This document shows, piece by piece, positions 9,265 through 18,800 of a stretch of 64,000 nucleotides of DNA (positions within the stretch are counted from its first letter, which is position 1; each line of letters begins with the position of its first letter). Origin of the DNA: Paenibacillus sp. YN15 (GTDB lineage Bacteria; Bacillota; Bacilli; Paenibacillales; NBRC-103111). Position numbers and translations under genes: made by a program. Where the stretch lies: NCBI RefSeq assembly GCF_003285005.1, contig NZ_QMFA01000001.1, positions 62,001 to 126,000 of the forward strand. The letters are read 5' to 3'. The notes under the pieces are model-generated. The model ran no database searches. It was given only the letters and a program-made list of their open reading frames with translations, and had not been told where the DNA came from.

Positions 9265-10179
9265 ATGCAAGCCATGCGATATCTTATGAAGGACATAAGC
9301 AAAAACCGGGCCATCTATCTGATGGTGCTGCCCGTGGTGCTGTATTTCTTTGTTTTTAAATACCTTCCCATGTACGGTGCGGTTATAGCCTTTAAGGATT
9401 ACAGTGTGGCAAAAGGAATCTGGGGCAGCGACTGGGTGGGCTTTGAGCATTTCCGGACCTTCTTCGGCAGCTATTATTTTGGCCGCGTGCTGCGCAACAC
9501 CTTTTTCATCAGCTTTTACAACCTGATTTTCGGTTTTCCCGCTCCCATCCTTCTGGCTCTGCTCCTGAATGAGATCAGGGTGAAATGGTTCAAGTCCATG
9601 GTGCAGACCGTATCGTATCTGCCCCACTTTATTTCCCTGGTAGTCATCTGCGGGCTGATTATCGATTTTACCAACCGCGGCGGCGTCATCCAATCGATTA
9701 TTGAATTTTTTGGCGGGGAAAGCGGGTCGCTGCTGAACAATCCCCATAACTTCCGGACCATCTTCGTGACCTCCTCCGTCTGGCAGGAGGTAGGCTGGGC
9801 CTCCATTATTTATCTGGCGGCGCTCTCCGGCATTAACCCGGATTTGTATGAGGCAGCCCGGGTGGACGGTGCAGGCCGGTTCCGGCAAATTTGGAGCATC
9901 ACCCTGCCTGGTCTTGTCCCCACCATCATGATCCTGCTTATTCTGCGGATCGGCGGCTTGATGGATGTGGGCTTTGAAAAGATCATTCTGCTCTATAATC
10001 CCAACACCTATGAGACCGGCGATGTGATCTCCTCCTTTGTGTACCGGATGGGCTTGGCCCAGGGGAATGATTACAGCTATACCACCGCCGTGGGGCTGTT
10101 CCAGTCTGCCATTAACTTTGTGCTGCTGATCAGCGCCAACAGCATATCCCGCCGTTTCTCCGGGAACCGGCTGTGGTAG
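9265..10179 (+). CDS. Sugar ABC transporter permease (LplB type)
   Basis: A permease of about 304 residues with six predicted helices. The EAA loop YEAARVDGAGRFRQIWSITLPG (near residues 193-214) contacts the ATPase. The opening MKDISKNRAIYLMVLPVVLYFFVFKYLPMYG is characteristic of LplB-type components. ATG 9265 is chosen because AAGGAAG precedes it and the first helix follows; the ATG at 9274 is possible. Together with the lipoprotein and the next permease it forms an oligosaccharide importer. Confidence 0.9.
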   Translation: MQAMRYLMKDISKNRAIYLMVLPVVLYFFVFKYLPMYGAVIAFKDYSVAKGIWGSDWVGFEHFRTFFGSYYFGRVLRNTFFISFYNLIFGFPAPILLALLLNEIRVKWFKSMVQTVSYLPHFISLVVICGLIIDFTNRGGVIQSIIEFFGGESGSLLNNPHNFRTIFVTSSVWQEVGWASIIYLAALSGINPDLYEAARVDGAGRFRQIWSITLPGLVPTIMILLILRIGGLMDVGFEKIILLYNPNTYETGDVISSFVYRMGLAQGNDYSYTTAVGLFQSAINFVLLISANSISRRFSGNRLW

Positions 10180-10207
10180 AACGATTACGCTCACTTAGGA
10201 GGACAAC

Positions 10208-11083
10208 ATGAAACCAAGCGCATCCGAACGGGCTTTTGATATTGTCAATGGCATTCTTATGATTCTCCTGATGATCGCCACCCTGTATCCCTTCTATTAT
10301 GTAGCCGTGGCCTCCATCAGCGACTCCAACCAGCTGATCCAGCATTCCGGGCTGCTGCTGCGGCCTCTGGGCTTCAATTGGTCCGCCTTCAAGGCAGTGC
10401 TCATCAACCCCAATATCGGCACGGGATACATGAACACCATCATTGTGCTGGTTTTCGGCACCCTGATCAATCTGTTCTTCACCACTCTGGGGGCGTATTC
10501 CCTGTCCCGCAGATTTGCCCTGCGCAAGTTCATTATGGTGGCCATCGTGTTCACCATGTATTTCAGCGGCGGCCTTATTCCCACCTACCTTCTCATCAAC
10601 AACGCCCTCCACATGGGCAACAGCTACCTGGCCCTGACCATTCCCGTTGCCATCAGCACCTGGAATTTGATCATCATGCGCACCTCCATGGAAGCCTTGC
10701 CGGAGAGCCTGATTGAATCCGCACGAATAGACGGGGCCGGAGAGTTCCGGATTCTGGCACAGATTGTGCTCCCCTTGTCCATGCCGGTTATCGCCGTGAT
10801 GATTCTGTATTACGGGGTAGCCCATTGGAACGCCTGGTTTAACGCCATGCTCTTTATGCGGGACAGAAGCATGTTCCCTCTGCAGCTGATTTTGCGGGAG
10901 ATTCTGGTGATGAACAGCACGGACTCCATGATGACGGAGGTGTCGGTAGCCGACTCCCAAGCCATCGGGCTGAGCATCAAATACGCGACTATTATGGTGG
11001 CCACCGTGCCCATCCTTCTGGTCTATCCCTTTTTGCAAAAATACTTTGTCAAAGGGGTTATGGTGGGAGCGGTTAAGGAGTAG
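10208..11083 (+). CDS. Sugar ABC transporter permease (LplC/YtcP type)
   Basis: A 291-residue membrane permease with six predicted helices. The EAA loop variant LIESARIDGAGEFRILAQIVLPLS is near residues 170-192, and the C-terminus FVKGVMVGAVKE is typical of LplC/YtcP proteins. ATG has AGGAGG seven bases upstream. The gene is 28 bases after its partner permease and about 100 bases before the membrane AraC regulator, an arrangement usual for these import systems in Paenibacillus. Confidence 0.92.
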   Translation: MKPSASERAFDIVNGILMILLMIATLYPFYYVAVASISDSNQLIQHSGLLLRPLGFNWSAFKAVLINPNIGTGYMNTIIVLVFGTLINLFFTTLGAYSLSRRFALRKFIMVAIVFTMYFSGGLIPTYLLINNALHMGNSYLALTIPVAISTWNLIIMRTSMEALPESLIESARIDGAGEFRILAQIVLPLSMPVIAVMILYYGVAHWNAWFNAMLFMRDRSMFPLQLILREILVMNSTDSMMTEVSVADSQAIGLSIKYATIMVATVPILLVYPFLQKYFVKGVMVGAVKE

Positions 11084-11186
11084 GAAGCGGCAGTGCGCTT
11101 TTATCGGGTTTTGCCGATAATGAAGTATAATGGATAGAGGATCTGAACAACGGTATCCGAGCTTGAAGCAGAAGGGGGCAATCGGG

Positions 11187-13457
11187 TTGAAACGAAGCGT
11201 ATTTTTGTTCTGGCTTGGCTCCAGTCTGGTGATTCTGTGCATTCCCATTATGATCACCTTGGCTGTGCTGCTGCGCTCCCAGCATCTCCTCAATTCAGAG
11301 GTAATCCGCTCCAACGAGGCGCTGTTGATTCAAGTGAAGCAGTCCATGGACGCCCAGGTGCGGAATATGAAAAAAATGGGCCTGCAGCTTTCGCTGGAGC
11401 CCAAGGTGCTTCGTTATTTGGAAAAAAAAGACTACGGTTCCCCCGAATTTAAGCTGGAGACCTTGGACCTGATCCCTACGCTGCAAACGTACGCGGCCTC
11501 CAACGGGGATATTATGGACTTCTATATTTTTTTGAAGCAGCCGGGTTTGGGGGTCAGCACCTCTACCATGGCGGAAGCGGATATTTTGTTCCGGAATTTT
11601 TATACCGGCAAGGACATCACCCAGGACGGGTGGCGGGCTATGATGGAGAAGAAATTCCCCGGCGTTATGGAAAGCATGACAGCAGGGGATCTGTCTTACA
11701 TCCAGTCCCTGCCTTTGCAGGAAATGAGCCAGGCTCCCGCCACCTTGGTGGTGCTCCTGAATACGGACAGTCTGAAGACGGCCATCTCCAGTATCCAATT
11801 GGCCAAATCGGGAAGTGTGGTTATTGTGGATGCCCAAAGCCGTCCCGTGATGTGGGTGGGAGAGCGTATTCCGGCTGCCGACATGGATTTCCAGGGTCTG
11901 GAGGGCGAGCTGGGGACGGTGGTGGATCGGCATAATACCATCTCCTACGTCTCTTCGGAGGAAAATGACTGGAAATATGTGTCCATTGTGCCCACCAAAA
12001 TTTATTCCGCCAAGGTCAGCCAGCTGCAAAACTGGATTTATGCCTCCATGGCGCTGTCCTTGCTGATTGGCGGCTGCTTGGCCTTTTGGCTGACCAGGCG
12101 CAACTATCTGCCCATCCGGCGGATGGTGGATACGGTGTCTCCCCGGGTGAAGGCCAACCTGAATGAGATCAAAAATGAATTTACCCTGCTGGACCGGTTT
12201 ATGTCCGAGCATCAGCAAAACCTGGATGTGGCGGAAAAAACCATCCGGCAGCAGAATGAGGCGCTGAGCAAGCATTTTCTCGCCCGGCTGCTGAAGGGGA
12301 GAGTGGAGCAGGGAGTAGCCCTGGCCCAGTCCCTGGATTCCTTCGGATATCAGTTTGCGGGAAGCCATTTTGCCGTGCTGCTGTTTTACATCGGGTCCTA
12401 TCAGGGGCTGTTCCATCCCGAACAGCAGATGGATGAGGAGAGCCGTCTCCAGTTTGTCCATCTCATCGTCAGCAATATCTCCGAGGAGCTCTTGGCCCAG
12501 GAGCATACGGTCTATTCTACGGAAATCGACGGCATGGCCGCCTTCCTGGTGAATCTGAACGGGGAGGAGGGGCCTGAGCCGGGAGCATTGGAGGGTCTTC
12601 TGGACAAGGCGAAGGAAGCCCAGGAGATTATCCAGAACAAGTTCCTGATCCAACTGACCATCGGAGTCAGCAATATTCATTTGTCCCAAAGCAGCATTCC
12701 CCAATGCTACGAGGAGGCGCTGGAGGCCCTGTCCTACAAATTTGTCATCGGCCAGAGCCTGATTATTCCCTACGAGCGCATCCGCGCCTCCAAAAACGAG
12801 CTGTTTTACCCGCTGGACATGGAGCGGCAGCTGATCAACCACATTAAAACCGGCCAATATGAGGAGGCCATGATGGCGGTCAGCACCCTGATTTCCACCA
12901 ATTTGTCCGGCGGCATCCTGTCCCTGCAATCCGGCAAGCTATTGATGTTCGAGCTGATCGGCACCATGTTGAAGGCCACCGAGCATATTGAGCCCCAGGA
13001 TGACGGCCTGGCCGGGGAAAAAAGCGAGCTGATCGGCCGGCTGCTGGGCGGGGAAACTTTTGCCGAGATGGAAAATATGATCTACCAGTTCCTCCGGACG
13101 GTATGCGACTTTATTGACGCCAGGAAGCGCAGCCACAATACCGGCCTGAAGGAGCAGGTGCTGGAATATATTGAGGAGCATCTGTCCGATATGAATTTGA
13201 GCCTGGGCGCCCTGTCGCTGGAGTTTAATCTGAACGGCCCGTATCTGTCCCGCTTCTTCAAGGAGCAGACCGGGGAAACCTTCATTGATTACGTCAATCT
13301 CCAGCGGGTGCGGCTGGCCAAGCGGCTGCTTACGGAAACCAATGAAACCATCAACGACATTACGGAGAAGGTGGGTTTCACCAACAGCAATACCTTCATC
13401 CGGGTGTTCAAGCGCTACGAGGGCATTACCCCCGGACAATACCGCAAGGGAGAGTAG
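11187..13457 (+). CDS. Membrane-anchored AraC family regulator (YesN/YesS-like)
   Basis: About 756 residues. A first helix (about 5-30) and a second near 275-300 bracket an extracytoplasmic sensor domain. A coiled cytoplasmic linker follows, and the C-terminus has two AraC helix-turn-helix motifs ending in NDITEKVGFTNSNTFIRVFKRYEGITPGQYR. Single-polypeptide regulators of this type sit beside LplABC-like importers and sense the sugar or its binding protein. TTG 11187 is preferred since GAAGGGGG lies just upstream; the ATG at 11130 overlaps a TATAAT box and has no ribosome site. It probably regulates the flanking importer and glycosidase genes. Confidence 0.88.
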   Translation: MKRSVFLFWLGSSLVILCIPIMITLAVLLRSQHLLNSEVIRSNEALLIQVKQSMDAQVRNMKKMGLQLSLEPKVLRYLEKKDYGSPEFKLETLDLIPTLQTYAASNGDIMDFYIFLKQPGLGVSTSTMAEADILFRNFYTGKDITQDGWRAMMEKKFPGVMESMTAGDLSYIQSLPLQEMSQAPATLVVLLNTDSLKTAISSIQLAKSGSVVIVDAQSRPVMWVGERIPAADMDFQGLEGELGTVVDRHNTISYVSSEENDWKYVSIVPTKIYSAKVSQLQNWIYASMALSLLIGGCLAFWLTRRNYLPIRRMVDTVSPRVKANLNEIKNEFTLLDRFMSEHQQNLDVAEKTIRQQNEALSKHFLARLLKGRVEQGVALAQSLDSFGYQFAGSHFAVLLFYIGSYQGLFHPEQQMDEESRLQFVHLIVSNISEELLAQEHTVYSTEIDGMAAFLVNLNGEEGPEPGALEGLLDKAKEAQEIIQNKFLIQLTIGVSNIHLSQSSIPQCYEEALEALSYKFVIGQSLIIPYERIRASKNELFYPLDMERQLINHIKTGQYEEAMMAVSTLISTNLSGGILSLQSGKLLMFELIGTMLKATEHIEPQDDGLAGEKSELIGRLLGGETFAEMENMIYQFLRTVCDFIDARKRSHNTGLKEQVLEYIEEHLSDMNLSLGALSLEFNLNGPYLSRFFKEQTGETFIDYVNLQRVRLAKRLLTETNETINDITEKVGFTNSNTFIRVFKRYEGITPGQYRKGE

Positions 13458-13503
13458 GGGGCGGCGTGTCTGGTAGTGCGAAGACAGGAGGAAACGGATT
13501 GTC

Positions 13504-15321
13504 ATGAATATGCTGAAAGCGGCCGATGGCCGGTTTTATTTGGACGGAGAGCCTTTCCGGATGGTGTCCGGGGCTATCCATTATTTCCGGGTGGTGCCGG
13601 AGTATTGGCGGGACCGGCTGTTGAAGCTCCGGGCATGCGGCTTCAATACAGTGGAAACCTATATCCCGTGGAATCTTCATGAGCCCAAGGAAGGGGAGTT
13701 CTGCTTCAGCGGGCTGGCGGATGTGGCCGGTTTTGTGCGGCTGGCCGGAGAGCTGGGGCTTCATGTGATCCTCCGCCCCAGCCCGTACATCTGCGCCGAA
13801 TGGGAATTCGGCGGTTTGCCCGCCTGGCTGCTGGGTTATCCCGGCATCCGGCTGCGGTGTATGGACGAATTGTATCTGTCCAAGGTGGACGCCTATTATG
13901 ACGCGCTGATTCCGGTGCTGCTGCCCCTCTTGTCCAGCCGGGGCGGACCGGTGCTGGCGGTGCAGGTGGAGAACGAATACGGCAGCTACGGCAATGACAA
14001 GGCCTACCTGGATTATCTGCGCCAGGGGCTTCTCCGCCGCGGCGTGGATGTGCTCTTGTTTACGTCGGACGGCCCGGAGGACGGTATGCTGCAGGGAGGG
14101 ACCTTGCCGGGGACATTGGCTACGGTGAATTTCGGCTCCCGGCCGGAGGAGGCGTTTCAGACCTTCCGCCAATACCGTCCTGCCGATCCGCTGGTTTGTA
14201 TGGAATATTGGAACGGCTGGTTTGACCATTGGCTGACCCCTCATCACACCCGGGAGGCCGGAGACACGGCGGAGGTGCTGGACCGGATGCTCACTCTGGG
14301 GGCGTCGGTGAATTTTTATATGTTCCACGGGGGGACCAATTTCGGGTTTTACAATGGGGCCAATTATGACGCCAAGTATGAAGCCACAGTGACCAGCTAC
14401 GATTATGACGCGCCCTTGTCGGAAAGCGGGGAGTATACGCCCAAATACGAAGCGGTGAAAAAGGTGCTGGAGAAGCATTTTGGCCCGGCGCCGGTGGTTA
14501 TGCCTGCGCCTGCGGCCACATGCGCTTACGGGGAGGTGGAGCTGGCAGAGCGGCTGGATTTGCTGGATGCGGTGGGGCAGCTCGGCGTGCCTGTGGCCCG
14601 GACAGCGCCGGAGCCTATGGAAGGGCTGGGCCAGGGCTACGGCTTTATCTTGTATGAGACCTTCCTTACCGGACCGCGCACGGAGGAGCTGCTGCATCTT
14701 CAGGAGGTGCATGACCGGGCGCTGGTGTTTCTGGAGGAGAGGTTTATCGGCACAGTGGAGCGCTGGGACCCCCGGCCGCTCCCGGTGACAGTTCCGTCTG
14801 AAGGGGCGCGCCTGCGGATTCTGGTGGAGAATATGGGCCGGGTCAACTATGGGCCCCGGCTGATGGACCGCAAGGGGATTACGGAAGGGGTGCGGCTGAA
14901 CAATCAGTTCCAGTTTGGCTGGACCATCTATCCTCTTCCCTTCGATTCGGTGGCGGAGCTGCCCTTTGCGGTTGCGGGAGAGGGAACGGGGGCGGCTATA
15001 CCTGCACCTGCATCTGCGGCTGCGCAAGGGGACCGGCCTGCCTTTTACCGGGGCGGCTTCCACGCGGAGGTCTGCGGCGACACCTTCGTCCGGCTGGAGG
15101 GCTGGACCAAGGGAGTGGTCTGGATCAATGGCTTCAACCTGGGAAGGTACTGGTCCGAAGGACCGCAGCAAACCCTGTATCTGCCGGGCCCGCTTCTGCG
15201 GCAGGGCTGGAATGAGCTGACCGTGCTGGAGCTGCATCATACGGACAAGGCGGCGGTTGTGCTTCAGGAGCGGCCTGAGCTGGGGAGCGGTCCGAAGGCA
15301 GCGGAGGAGGAACAGGCATGA
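13504..15321 (+). CDS. Beta-galactosidase, glycoside hydrolase family 35
   Basis: A 605-residue GH35 enzyme. The N-terminal catalytic barrel contains the family opening FRMVSGAIHYFRVVPEYW, the acid/base glutamate in VQVENEYGSYG near residue 158 and the nucleophile glutamate in VCMEYWNGWFDHW near 233, followed by FYMFHGGTNFGF. C-terminal jelly-roll domains end with GRYWSEGPQQTLYLPGPLL. There is no signal peptide, so it acts inside the cell on imported galactosides. AGGAGG is 12 bases before the ATG. Its stop overlaps the next gene, suggesting both handle products of the upstream importer. Confidence 0.95.
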   Translation: MNMLKAADGRFYLDGEPFRMVSGAIHYFRVVPEYWRDRLLKLRACGFNTVETYIPWNLHEPKEGEFCFSGLADVAGFVRLAGELGLHVILRPSPYICAEWEFGGLPAWLLGYPGIRLRCMDELYLSKVDAYYDALIPVLLPLLSSRGGPVLAVQVENEYGSYGNDKAYLDYLRQGLLRRGVDVLLFTSDGPEDGMLQGGTLPGTLATVNFGSRPEEAFQTFRQYRPADPLVCMEYWNGWFDHWLTPHHTREAGDTAEVLDRMLTLGASVNFYMFHGGTNFGFYNGANYDAKYEATVTSYDYDAPLSESGEYTPKYEAVKKVLEKHFGPAPVVMPAPAATCAYGEVELAERLDLLDAVGQLGVPVARTAPEPMEGLGQGYGFILYETFLTGPRTEELLHLQEVHDRALVFLEERFIGTVERWDPRPLPVTVPSEGARLRILVENMGRVNYGPRLMDRKGITEGVRLNNQFQFGWTIYPLPFDSVAELPFAVAGEGTGAAIPAPASAAAQGDRPAFYRGGFHAEVCGDTFVRLEGWTKGVVWINGFNLGRYWSEGPQQTLYLPGPLLRQGWNELTVLELHHTDKAAVVLQERPELGSGPKAAEEEQA

Positions 15322-17435
15322 GTCCGGGACAACAGCATGTGGGATTTCTGGAACGAGCCTGCGCCAATGCCCGGCTGCCGGAGTTCGCTCCCGCTCTGGA
15401 GCGTTTGCGCCTGAAAGCGGAGGAGGCTTTTGCTGTCCGGTTTCGCATGTCTGCCGGAGACCGGGGGGAGTGGGGCCACTATTACCACTGCCGGGAGGAT
15501 GCGGGCAGACTGATGTTTGACTGGAGTCGGCCCCGGGAGCACCGCTGTTCGGTGTGCGGCAGGGTGTATACGGGGCAGCGCTACGATGCCTGCTGGATCG
15601 GACTGGCCCATCATTCCATGGGCACCGGCGCTTTCCACATGGCCTTGTGCGGCAGCCTGGACGGCCGGGAGGATTATATCCGGCGGGTGCGGGATATTCT
15701 GTTGGATTATGCCCGGTATTATGAGGGCTGGGAAATTCACGGGGATATCCCCTACAACGGGCCGGGCAAGCTGTTTGCCCAGACCCTGGAAGAAGCCCAC
15801 TGGATCTTGGAGCTGGGGCTGGCGTTTCTGATGCTCCGCAGCTCGTTTGATGCAGCGGAGGAGGAAGCCGTCTGCCGGGGGCTGCTGCGGCCCTGCGCGG
15901 ACTTTCTTATTGCCCACAAGGAAGCCCAGATCCACAACCATGCGGTGCTGATCACCTCGGCTATTTCACTGTTGGGCTTTTTGCTGGAGGATGAGGAGAT
16001 TCACCGGGCAGGGCTGGAGGGGGAATACGGGCTTTTGGACCAGCTTCAGCGGGGTGTTCTGGAGGATGGTCTGTGGTATGAAGGGGTTGTTCACTACCAC
16101 TTCTACGCCCTGCATCCCATTCTCCAGTACGGCTGGGCGGTGGAGAACACACCCTGGGATATCCGCGGCATGGAGCCTATCCGCAGGATGCTGGATTTCC
16201 CCCTCCGGTTTATCCAGCCCGACGGCACCTTTCTCCGGCGCCATGACGCCACCAGCGTGGTGAATATCGGCACATATGCGCCGTATTACGAGCTGGGGCT
16301 GGCCTGGTTCGGAGATGCCCGGTACCGGGCTTATCTGCGGACGGCGTACGGGCTGGAAGGGGCGCTGCCGCCTCTCTCTCTGCCCGGCTACCGGCCGATG
16401 GAGCGGGATTCGGTATTTGCCCTTTGCTTTGGCATGAATCTGGAGGCTGAGGATGGAGAGGCCATGAAGGAGCTGCGCCGCTTTGTAGAGCAGCCCCAGT
16501 CCTCGGCAGGCTCCGGGCTGACCAGGCTGCCCGGGGCGGAGGGGCTTCACCTGACGGTGAAGCATGGCCCCTTCGGCGGCGAGCATGACCATATGGACCA
16601 GCTGAATCTGTCCCTGTCGGCTTGGGGCATTCCCCTTTTGGAGGATGCCGGAACTGTGCCTTACGCCATGCCCTTGCATTACGGCTGGTTCAAGCATACC
16701 TTTTCCCATAATACGGTGGCAGTGAATGGCATGGATCAGCCCCCTGCGGACGGCAGGCGGCTGGGGTTTGGCCGGGAGGCTTGGGGCTCCTGGGTATGTG
16801 CGGCAGTGGACTGGAAGCAGGAGGACTATTTGTTGAAGGATTGCATCGTCCTTCCCGAGGAGCTGCGGCCGTGGGATGAGCCGTCTTATCAAGGAGTGGA
16901 GCTGGCAAGGACCTGCCTTGTTCGGGACAATTGGGTGGTAGACGCGGTGAAGGTGCATCTGCCTGACCGCCGGCAGGCGGACCTTCTCCTACATGTGGAC
17001 GGAACGCTGGAGGGGACCCCGGATTTGCTTGGGGAGCCCACGGAGGAGACGTTTTGCCGCCTGGACCCGGCGTTGTTCCGGAACCCCCGTTGTCTTTCTC
17101 TGGAGCCGGGCGCAGTCAAGCCTCTTGTATGGGCGGCAGACAAGGGGAAACTGACCCAATATGCCTGGTGCTCCCGTCCTTCAACCCTGCTTAGTGCGAT
17201 TACGCCGGGCAATCCCGCGGGAAGGCGGCGGCACACTCTTGTCCGCCGTGTGGAAGGCGGAGGAGTGACGGTGTTCCTCCATTTCTTTCATTATGATGCG
17301 GCCGGGTCGGCCAAGTGCGGGCTGCAGGGGGTTATCCGGGCGGAGCTTGGAGAAGATGGGCGGCTCATGGTGGAGGAATCCCCGCTTGGCCGGATTGTGT
17401 TGGCCTGGAACGGAGAAGCTCCCGTGTTTGGGTAA
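15318..17435 (+). CDS. Heparinase II/III family polysaccharide lyase-like protein
   Basis: A 705-residue protein with the two-domain layout of heparinase II/III-like lyases: an N-terminal alpha/alpha toroid (about 1-380; IHNHAVLITSAISLLG, WYEGVVHYHFYALHPILQYGW) and a C-terminal beta-sandwich (FGGEHDHMDQLNLSL, HNTVAVNGMDQ). The His/Tyr/Glu clusters match catalytic regions of the family. A short segment with CSVCGRVY may bind a metal. It lacks a signal peptide and starts on ATGA overlapping the GH35 stop. Cleavage of an acidic oligosaccharide by beta-elimination is the expected activity; the substrate is not known. Confidence 0.85.
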   Translation: MSPGQQHVGFLERACANARLPEFAPALERLRLKAEEAFAVRFRMSAGDRGEWGHYYHCREDAGRLMFDWSRPREHRCSVCGRVYTGQRYDACWIGLAHHSMGTGAFHMALCGSLDGREDYIRRVRDILLDYARYYEGWEIHGDIPYNGPGKLFAQTLEEAHWILELGLAFLMLRSSFDAAEEEAVCRGLLRPCADFLIAHKEAQIHNHAVLITSAISLLGFLLEDEEIHRAGLEGEYGLLDQLQRGVLEDGLWYEGVVHYHFYALHPILQYGWAVENTPWDIRGMEPIRRMLDFPLRFIQPDGTFLRRHDATSVVNIGTYAPYYELGLAWFGDARYRAYLRTAYGLEGALPPLSLPGYRPMERDSVFALCFGMNLEAEDGEAMKELRRFVEQPQSSAGSGLTRLPGAEGLHLTVKHGPFGGEHDHMDQLNLSLSAWGIPLLEDAGTVPYAMPLHYGWFKHTFSHNTVAVNGMDQPPADGRRLGFGREAWGSWVCAAVDWKQEDYLLKDCIVLPEELRPWDEPSYQGVELARTCLVRDNWVVDAVKVHLPDRRQADLLLHVDGTLEGTPDLLGEPTEETFCRLDPALFRNPRCLSLEPGAVKPLVWAADKGKLTQYAWCSRPSTLLSAITPGNPAGRRRHTLVRRVEGGGVTVFLHFFHYDAAGSAKCGLQGVIRAELGEDGRLMVEESPLGRIVLAWNGEAPVFG

Positions 17436-17843
17436 CCGTAAAGAGGTTGCCGTAAAGAGGTTACCGTAAAGCCGGCGTTTGCCTCCCCGTCTATGCTTCA
17501 AAATGCAAAAGTGCATTTATTTTATCGGTTATCCGTTTCAGTGGGAAGCCAAAATGCAAAGGTGCATTTATTTCCGGCGGATTTTGCCAATCTGAAGGTT
17601 TCAGCGAAGAATAGATGCACTATTGCAGGATGGGAAAGCAAAATAGGCGCTATAGTCAGAAATAACTGCACTATTGCAGGATAGCTCAACACGCTCAAGC
17701 TCTTCAGACTGTCTCATGCGGAAGTCGGGCTGCCAACAAATGAAAAACGAACAATAGGCTGGCCTTCGCTATCCATGTCGATCGCCCTGGCTCTGCTGTG
17801 GTAGAATATTGACATTAACGGCACACGGAAAGGGGAACGGGAC
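17436..17843. repeat. Gene-free region with four TGCA-N4-TGCA repeats
   Basis: About 400 bases without a credible gene. It contains two copies of AAAATGCAAARGTGCATTTA (17500 and 17551) and two of TGCACTATTGCAGGAT (17616 and 17667). All four share the core TGCA-N4-TGCA. The start holds a triplicated GTAAAG-rich stretch (AACCGTAAAGAGGTTGCCG). The promoter of the DeoR gene must lie near 17780-17830, but I see no clear one. Confidence 0.6.
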
Positions 17844-18611
17844 ATGTTTGCCCAGCAGCGGCACCAGGCAATCCTGGAGAAAATTCAAGAGGAGAAGGCC
17901 ATCAAAGCCTCCGATTTGATGGAGCTGTTCGGCGTATCCTTCGAGACGGTCCGCCGGGACCTGGAGCTTCTGGAGAAGGCGGGCCGCCTGCGCCGGGTTC
18001 ATGGGGGAGCTGTTCTGTCCCAGCTGGACTATACGAAGGAGCTTCCTCTGAACATGCGCGAGGCAGCGTATGTGGAGGAAAAGCGGGAGGTGGCCCGCAT
18101 TGCCGCCCGTTATGTGAAGGAGGGCATGTCCATCGCTATGGATGCCAGCACCACCAACCACCAGCTGGCCCGGCTACTGAAGGGCCAGGTATCCCGGTTG
18201 ACGGTGATCACCAATTCCCTGGCCATTGCCCAGGAGCTGACAGACATGCCCGGGTACCGGATTATTCTCCCCGGCGGTGTGCTCCACAATGAGGAGCAAA
18301 GCATCATCGGCGAGCTGGCAGAGCAGTTTACCGCCATGTTCCATGCGGATTTATTCTTCATGAGCATCAGCGGGGCCACTCTGGAGGAGGGGATCACGGA
18401 TTACGGCATCGGCGAGGTGCAGGTGAAAAAGGTGATGCTGAAAAACGCCAAACGCGCCATTGCCCTGGCGGACAGCAGCAAGCTTGGAGCGGTTTCCCTG
18501 CTGAAGGTTTGCGGGGCGGATGAGGTGGAATGCCTGATTACGGATTCCGGCGTTGATCCGGAATTTGTGGAGGCCTTCCGGCAGAGGGGAATTGAAGTGA
18601 TTTGCAAGTGA
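17844..18611 (+). CDS. DeoR/GlpR family transcriptional regulator
   Basis: A 255-residue repressor. The N-terminal winged helix-turn-helix has the DeoR signature (IKASDLMELFGVSFETVRRDLELLEKAGRLRRVHGGA, residues 18-54). The C-terminal sugar-phosphate-binding domain contains AMDASTTNHQLARLL and VITNSLAIAQEL. AAGGGGAAC precedes the ATG. Members usually repress sugar catabolic operons and are relieved by a phosphorylated sugar. It stands alone, so the target may be its own promoter or a neighbouring sugar gene. Confidence 0.92.
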   Translation: MFAQQRHQAILEKIQEEKAIKASDLMELFGVSFETVRRDLELLEKAGRLRRVHGGAVLSQLDYTKELPLNMREAAYVEEKREVARIAARYVKEGMSIAMDASTTNHQLARLLKGQVSRLTVITNSLAIAQELTDMPGYRIILPGGVLHNEEQSIIGELAEQFTAMFHADLFFMSISGATLEEGITDYGIGEVQVKKVMLKNAKRAIALADSSKLGAVSLLKVCGADEVECLITDSGVDPEFVEAFRQRGIEVICK

Positions 18612-18800
18612 AAAACATCTGGCCCGCCCTGCGGCATGGAGGATGTTATTTTCAGGGGAGTGGCGAAAGCTTATGGCTTGGACGGCAGCGGATGTCGTTC
18701 AGGTCTCTTTTTTGGAGTATGATGTGTGTTTAAATACGTTTATGTGTGAATTTATGATTTTAATTGAGTTTATTGCGGATAAAAGGATGTGGATGCTCCG

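Noticed and set aside
1-17435. Carbohydrate genes considered as one polysaccharide utilisation locus
   Set aside because: Terminators, an exporter pair and an opposite-strand phosphoesterase separate the parts; only 7584-17435 is a convincing functional set.
17500-17682. Repeats considered as a CRISPR array
   Set aside because: Only four short units of two types, irregular content between them, and no cas genes nearby.
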